From NCBI GenBank assembly GCA_026874595.1, contig CM049318.1, positions 60,916,250 to 60,980,249 of the forward strand: a DNA stretch of 64,000 nucleotides, read 5' to 3'. The notes below the pieces were generated by a model that was not told the DNA's origin, made no database searches, and saw only the letters and a list, made by a program, of their open reading frames with translations. Of this stretch, positions 59,701 through 64,000 are shown one piece after another; position 1 is the stretch's first letter; every line of letters starts with the position of its first letter. The DNA is from Sipunculus nudus (lineage: Eukaryota; Annelida; Sipuncula; Golfingiida; Sipunculidae). The position numbers and the translations under genes were made by a program.

Positions 59701-60473
59701 TTATCTCTTACACTTACAATTCCAAACAAATCTTAATAGTTATGCCCTCTTACACTTGGATCCAAATTGGAAACGATCCAAATTGGAAACCATATCTCTC
59801 ACACTTAAAATTTAATTCCAATATTATGCCCTCTTGGTCTTACATTTGCAATTCTTAAAAATAATTTTGATACTACATCACACTTGCAATTCCAATTCTA
59901 TGCCATATTTGTTACCTAGAGAAATCTAATTTGAGGAAATTTCTCTTATAATTACAATTCCACTTTAATGCCATGTCTCCTACACATACAATTCCTAATT
60001 GATGTCATGTCTCTTATGTTTACATTAATCTTACAGTTACAATTCTAATTTGATGCATCCCTTACATTTAAAATGAAATGCTGATGTCATGTTTCTTCCC
60101 CTGAGAATTAAAATTTTAGGAAGTTTCTTACACTTGTGTTTGGTAGAGCTATGTCTCTTTTACTCAGAATTCCAATATGGTGACAAGTCTATAACAATAA
60201 CAATTCCAATTTGATTTTTCCTCTTATATTTCTATTTCTAATCTGATCACATTTGTCTTATATTTGCACAGTACATGTTACACTTAAAATTCAAATTTGA
60301 TGCACCCTCTTATAAATACAATTCAGATTTGATACAATAATGACCTGTTACCAACACTTACTTGTGACAAACTTACCACATATTCATTTTCGTCAACACC
60401 AAATCTCTCCCTCAGATTCCTGAATACAAGGGGGCAGTACTCCTTGAACTTGAAGTGACTTGGCATATTTTCC
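47522..60473 (-). CDS. PIP4K2: PIP4K2 (phosphatidylinositol-5-phosphate 4-kinase type 2), last eight exons
   Basis: PIP4K2 enzymes phosphorylate PI5P at the 4-position to make PI(4,5)P2 and act in endolysosomal lipid signalling, autophagy and insulin signalling. Exons in transcript order: 60473-60377, 59642-59490, 58829-58683, 58268-58230, 57715-57602, 56420-56285, 55379-55251, 47706-47522. All are GT-AG and in phase, giving about 333 residues. Landmarks: [19 protein letters not shown] and FVMKT (ATP-site Lys), [39 protein letters not shown], an acidic insert ending PPDSP, LIDIL (metal-binding Asp), and the activation loop [16 protein letters not shown]. The Ala of TAQAAKT fits the type II position where type I kinases have Glu, consistent with PI5P preference. 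About 95 N-terminal residues are missing beyond the right edge or in unrecognised exons. One paralogue-type gene is expected in invertebrates. Confidence 0.96.
48358..48560. repeat. Fragment related to the GGTGGCGCCACC elements
   Basis: AAAATGATTGTAGCTGGCAC then GTGTTTGAGAAAGCCATCAA aligns with interior units of elements A and C and with 54520-54730. No termini are visible. Confidence 0.5.
49911..50031. repeat. Purine (GA/GAAA) microsatellite
   Basis: Imperfect GAGAGAAA tract of about 120 bases in the last PIP4K2 intron. Confidence 0.92.
50158..51767. repeat. Dispersed repeat, partly duplicated, split by the hAT-like element
   Basis: Segments such as CTTGAATAAAATCTACAG with TTTTGATCAACTGGTTTCAA and TTGGGCAAAATTTAAGGTAC occur here and again at 53764-54500. 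The two parts flank the element at 51776. About 50940-51110 is an unrelated insertion (GCTTCTATTGGCCTGAAAGG region). Confidence 0.65.
51776..53755. mobile_element. hAT-like element with GCCGCCG subterminal repeats
   Basis: The ends CAGACCTGGGAGCC and GGCTCCCAGGTCTG are perfect 14-bp inverted repeats. They are flanked by ACAATATG on both sides (51768-51775 and 53756-53763). The 8-bp duplication and CAG start fit hAT. Subterminal arrays are AGCCGCCGCCGA on the left and CTCAGCCGGCTAGCCAGCC on the right. At 1980 bp it has no transposase I can recognise. Confidence 0.9.
53764..54520. repeat. Second copy of the intron repeat with GACGGACGGAC tail
   Basis: Matches 50158-51740 and ends in CAGACGGACAGACGGACGGA (about 54427-54475) then CTATAGCTCAGATGACTTAT. 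The final TCAGCTGAGCTAAAA is the usual end of this molluscan-type repeat. Confidence 0.6.
55251..55379 (-). CDS. PIP4K2: PIP4K2 exon with PPDSP insert
   Basis: Encodes [40 protein letters not shown] and CSD. TPPDSP is a conserved phosphorylatable motif in the type II insert. The acceptor is TTCTCAG and the donor GTAAGT. Length is 129 nt. Confidence 0.93.
55724..56151. mobile_element. Non-autonomous hAT-like MITE
   Basis: The ends CAGAGTTCCTGC and GCGGGAACCCTG are inverted, with internal TTAAGACCTTTTTAAG-type motifs typical of a widespread hAT-MITE group. A clean 8-bp target duplication is not visible. It lies in the PIP4K2 intron between 56285 and 55379. Confidence 0.6.
56285..56420 (-). CDS. 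PIP4K2: PIP4K2 exon with [11 protein letters not shown] and acidic insert
   Basis: Encodes [34 protein letters not shown] and [21 protein letters not shown] is the catalytic motif of PIP kinases; the Glu-rich tail belongs to the variable insert. The acceptor is TTTACAG and the donor GTATGG. The first 37 exon bases and the acceptor are repeated upstream as a 52-bp array. Confidence 0.95.
56384..56692 (-). repeat. 52-bp minisatellite founded on PIP4K2 acceptor
   Basis: GTAAGCTGTAGTCCA starts at 56384, 56436, 56488, 56540, 56592 and 56644, an exact 52-bp period. On the minus strand each unit is the acceptor CTTTACAG plus the first 37 exon bases encoding [12 protein letters not shown]. The copies are nearly identical, so the expansion is recent. 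Confidence 0.96.
57602..57715 (-). CDS. PIP4K2: PIP4K2 exon with [11 protein letters not shown]
   Basis: 38 codons encode [49 protein letters not shown] is nearly invariant in type II PIP kinases. The acceptor is CTTACAG and the donor GTCAGA, which is off-consensus. Confidence 0.95.
58230..58268 (-). CDS. PIP4K2: PIP4K2 13-codon micro-exon [13 protein letters not shown]
   Basis: A 39-base exon encoding [13 protein letters not shown], completing the DLKGSTV-R-ASDKEK motif. The acceptor is CTTTACAG and the donor GTATAT. It is phase 0 on both sides, so skipping would keep the frame but delete a catalytic-core motif. Confidence 0.93.
58683..58829 (-). CDS. PIP4K2: PIP4K2 exon with [10 protein letters not shown] and YDLK
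   Basis: 49 codons encode [40 protein letters not shown] and [14 protein letters not shown] and KYDLKG are hallmark PIP-kinase motifs. The acceptor is TTTTCAG and the donor GTATGA. Confidence 0.95.
59490..59642 (-). CDS. PIP4K2: PIP4K2 exon with ATP-site lysine
   Basis: 51 codons encode [40 protein letters not shown] and [17 protein letters not shown] and the Lys of FVMKT correspond to the nucleotide-binding strand-turn-strand. The acceptor is ATTTCAG and the donor GTAAGA. A degenerate repeat fills the intron upstream of it. Confidence 0.95.
59650..60340. repeat. Degenerate 35-40-bp repeat filling a PIP4K2 intron
   Basis: Motifs CTCTTACACTTACAATTCC and AATTTGATGCCATG recur roughly 17-18 times with strong divergence. 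The array occupies nearly the whole intron between the exons at 59642 and 60377. Confidence 0.75.
60377..60473 (-). CDS. PIP4K2: PIP4K2 exon with [13 protein letters not shown] motif
   Basis: Encodes [32 protein letters not shown], near-identical to the type II kinase core. It begins with the last base of a split Lys codon, so an upstream exon must exist beyond 60473; I could not find it before 64000. The acceptor is TTTTCAG and the donor GTAAGT. Confidence 0.95.
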
Positions 60474-61306
60474 CTGAAAACATACAATTGGTGAATTACA
60501 AAGGTATTCCATCCCCATATGATGAATAGATAATGCACTGCATGAGTGGGCCAATGGTCATGTAACAAATGAGATATTTCTGAGACTCTAAATGTTCTTA
60601 ATTAGAGCCTTGCTAAGCCCAGGTCTTCGTCCAGGGCTATGTGATATTATGGATATATCAGGATACGATGATTCACATATACCTTGTTGCGATACAGGTG
60701 TCAAATATCAATATTTTTTTTATATTTTGTTTAACATGCCTGAAACTAATTTTTTTAGTAAAAATGTTTCTGTTGCAAATTTATACATCTAAATTTGTTT
60801 GGATTAAAGACAGGCTTAAAATGAAAGCCACCTCCCTGTCTATAGACATATAGAAGGATATGTTCCTGTAGGCCTGATATACTATAGACTATATTTATCA
60901 AGGTCCCTCCCAGGAAAATTTTCATGTCTGCTTGATGTCTCTCCTCACATCTTATGGTAACTGCACATGTCAATTAAACAGTACTGTTGTTTAAGAACTT
61001 CAGCCTTGCAATGTGGTACACTGTAACACAGCTGTGATTGTATACCAACTACACCTCCCTTGTACTAAACCCTAGTCCAGAATTCTATGATTGCCCAGTT
61101 ATTTGCACAATGTATGTGTCAAAGGTTTCCCTTAGTACTGTCAACGAAGTACTAAATACTGTGTATTACATACTAATGCAACAGGTACATTAGTAAGTAA
61201 TATTGGCATTTTTAAGTTTGAAATAAACTTTTCTGTATTAACTTTGATTGTATCATATTTAATATGATAGAGAATGATAAACAATAATATTTATCATTTA
61301 TATATA

Positions 61307-62176
61307 CAGTAGAACGCCTGCTAACGGCCACGCCTCGATAACGGTCAATACGTCTATTACGGTCGGATTTTCCGGTCATAATCATTTTGTTGTCAATTAC
61401 GGTCACTCCTCTATTCCGTATTACGGCCAGGTCTCTCGGTCCCGCATGCCGGGAATCGCCTCAATTACAGTCAGGGGCAGTGACTCCCTGACATGGGCTC
61501 AACAAATCGAGCGGCCACTTCTGACCACAATATCATTACACAAGTGTCCGCTCCCACATATTCCTGTCTGTTAATGAGTGCCTAGATAAAGGTAACCACT
61601 CGACCGTGACTGAGTTGTTTGACACGTAGCCAGCATCGCACTCCCCCAGTCAGCCTCATTTGTATGCACAATAGTAAGGCATGTGTTCCCACCTGCGTGT
61701 TTGTTTGGGAATCAGCTAGTCGTGCGAGCTGATTGTTTGTCAGGGTGTTTGTCATTTAATTAACGAATGATAACCAGCGGGTCCCGATGATTATGTCACC
61801 AGAAAAACGTTAGGCAAACTGTGGACCATGTCCTTGTGACCACGTACATCAAACGACAAACATCGCACAATTTACCCCTACATTTATAATGATGAATGCA
61901 AAATAAACATTGTTACATGTATGAAATGTTGTGCATACTCTGTCCAAATCACTTTGACGTGATTGTAAATATTTTATTTTTTTTTATTGATAACAGTTAT
62001 TATACTAATACTCTGTATATACGTTTATTTTTTTATTTGTATTAAGAATAATTGAACATGGTTTCTTGTTACATTTTTACCCCCCTATACTGGTCAAGTC
62101 CTGTATAATGGCCACTCCTGTATTAAGGCCACTTTCATCCAGTCCTGATGGTGACCGTAATACAGGCGTTCTACTG
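61307..62176. mobile_element. pogo/Tigger-like element without transposase
   Basis: The ends CAGTAGAACGCCTG and CAGGCGTTCTACTG are perfect inverted repeats with TA on both outer sides (61305-61306, 62177-62178). Subterminal TTACGGTCA motifs occur in both arms. The element is 870 bp and has no coding frame. CAGTAGAAC with a TA target duplication is the pogo-group pattern. Confidence 0.88.
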
Positions 62177-62877
62177 TACATATATATGATATAATATAGA
62201 AAACACACAAATTTTCTCAAAATTAATACAATGAAAATATTACAATACATATTGAATATGCTACCACATATCACAATATATCACATTACAAAATTTGACG
62301 GTGATACCCAGTTCTATTTTTCACATAACTGCTATATCATATGGCTGTGAAATTTGGGACCAAGTTTCATTCATAATTTCTTAAACTGTTATTGAACTGA
62401 TGCTTTAAATTTTTTTATGGTAATTCTAATTGATGTGAAATTTAAAACTTTTATCCTCCCACGGGCTCCGATCATCAGTTAAAACAACAATTGCTAAAAC
62501 TGTTTTAGCAATATGCATGCAAAAGGAACCATGATCATTGTTTTGCAGACAAACTGGATTCTCTGTGTCAGTTATATGATGGCACATTTGTTCTCACAGA
62601 GATACATCGTCATTCCTAATGTTGGGACAATAAGAGTTTTTGATATCATTATAATTATAAACTGTGATATTGCGATATCATCATTAGTATATTATGATTA
62701 ATGTCATAAATGAGCCATCAATAATAATAACAGCCACCTTTACAATCAGCCACATGGAGAGACTAATGATGCATGTTTCCCCAGAAAAAAAACACTTCAA
62801 CGGCATGCTTGTGAACCAAAATCATGGACAGAAATGCATATTGCAATACCGCTATAATAGGAAAATCAACGGTACAA

Positions 62878-64000
62878 CTAGAATACGGGTAGTCGACAAG
62901 CGACTACGTGTATCCGCCTAAATCAGAGTGGAATGGGTGAAGTGAGGCATGGATTGAGTGGCAAGGGGAAATAGAGTGAAGTGTTGCATATTAGCATGGA
63001 TGTCTGCAGCCAAATGGTGTATGTAGGTTGCGTCAAATACCACAAAATCCAGAAAGCCATCCAAGTTGTATACATATGCAAAATTTGAGGAAGATAAGTC
63101 AAACCACTATATGTTTATGAGTGATTTTAGCCCGTGGCAGACAAACAGATGGACGCTGTGCAAAAATGGTTGAAGGTGGCGCCACCAGTTTTGCGTATGA
63201 TAAAGAGCTATGTAAGAACTATACACCTGCAAAACTTTGGCCCAATCGGTCAAACGGTTCCCAAGATATGAGCTTGGATGTCTGCTGCATAAACTAGAAT
63301 GCAGGTGGCGCCACCTGTCATAAAATCAAGAGAGCTGTCGGGGATGTATAAACCTGCAAAATTTTAGCCAGATATGTCAAGCCACTGCCGAGATATGAGT
63401 GATTTTATCCCATGGCAGACAAGCAGACGGGAGCTGTGCAAAAATGGCTGCAGTTGGCGCCACCAGTTTTGCGTATGATAAAGAGCTATGTGAGATCTAT
63501 ACACATGCCAAATTTTGGCCCAATCGGTCAAACGGTTCCCGAGATATGAGCTTGGATGTCTGCAGCGTAAATGTGAATGTAGGTGGCGCCACCTGTCATA
63601 CAATCAGAAAAGCTATCCAGGATGTATACGCATGCCGAATTTCAGGTGAATTGATCAAATCACTGCAGAGATATGAGTGATTTTAACCCGAGGCAGACGA
63701 AAAGATGGACACTGCAAAGATGGTTGCAGGTGTCGCCACCATTGTTTGTGTATGTTATAAAGCTCTCCAAGGGCTACATTTGTGCAAAAAAATTTTCCTG
63801 ATCCGTCAAACGGTTGCCGAGATATGTGGGTTTATGTGTGGAAACAGACGCACAAACAGACGCAGAGCGCAGAGGAAAGGTCAGAGGTCAAAACAAAATC
63901 GGGGCGCAGCAGTTCACATGTGACCCGAACATAATCCCGGGTTTCGTAAAATACCGCCCAGCGGTTACGGAGGAGTTCTCCGGACACCTACGCAGCGGCG
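62878..64000 (-). mobile_element. Helitron-like non-autonomous element C, cut by window edge
   Basis: CTAG at 62878-62881 and a hairpin at 62883-62913 are as in A and B. The interior contains at least three tandem units with GGTGGCGCCACC or near-identical palindromes. The sequence at 63960-64000 (TACGGAGGAGTTCTCCGG region) matches the part of A and B close to the far end, so only a few dozen bases should be missing. Confidence 0.6.

Noticed and set aside
60474-64000. N-terminal PIP4K2 exon
   Set aside because: The split Lys codon shows one must lie upstream, but I found no segment matching the expected N-terminal domain before the window ends.
1-64000. tRNA, rRNA or other structured RNA genes
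   Set aside because: I saw no tRNA A/B-box plus cloverleaf, no rRNA core motifs and no snRNA-like sequence; a covariance-model search would be needed for diverged cases.

Overview
This is nuclear DNA of a metazoan, most likely a marine mollusc (bivalve or gastropod). That placement is inference. It rests on intron-rich genes with lophotrochozoan-like protein sequences, AT-rich non-coding DNA, and dense non-autonomous DNA transposons and minisatellites, including the TGACCTTTGACC-rich and GACGGACGGAC-rich repeats typical of molluscan genomes. There is no prokaryotic gene organisation, and almost all long open frames are noise or repeat artefacts.

Three real protein-coding genes can be reconstructed exon by exon, with consistent splice phases. 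(1) 1112-15481, minus strand: ten exons of MINDY3 (FAM188A/CARP), a K48-linkage-selective deubiquitinase. The start codon is at 15481 and the C-terminal exons lie beyond the left edge. (2) 23901-32444, plus strand: a complete six-exon cathepsin Z/X gene (CTSZ), giving a 292-residue lysosomal cysteine carboxypeptidase with all catalytic residues. (3) 47522-60473, minus strand: the last eight exons of a type II phosphatidylinositol-5-phosphate 4-kinase (PIP4K2). Its N-terminal exons lie beyond the right edge or were not recognised.

The rest is introns and two intergenic stretches (15482-23900 and 32445-47521). They hold an intact-ended hAT element with a perfect 8-bp target duplication (34764-36206) and a second hAT-like element, also with a perfect 8-bp duplication, inside a PIP4K2 intron (51776-53755). 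There is also a pogo/Tigger-like element (61307-62176), a LINE reverse-transcriptase relic (about 20790-21905), and Helitron-like elements with a terminal hairpin plus CTAG (4519, 5721, 62878). A related inverted-ended family carries many DR1 nuclear-receptor motifs. Satellites of 171, 285 and 76 bp and long AT and G/C tracts complete the picture.

The most striking observation is that in each of the three genes a minisatellite has been amplified from a piece of DNA that straddles an exon/intron boundary. The cases are the CTSZ exon 2 donor (about 30 copies), the MINDY3 exon 5 acceptor (about 8 copies) and the PIP4K2 acceptor at 56420 (6 copies). Each array places many splice-site look-alikes beside the real one. 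The genes do not form a pathway or operon. Two of them (CTSZ, PIP4K2) relate to the endolysosomal system, and the CTSZ promoter carries two inverted MiT/TFEB-type E-boxes.
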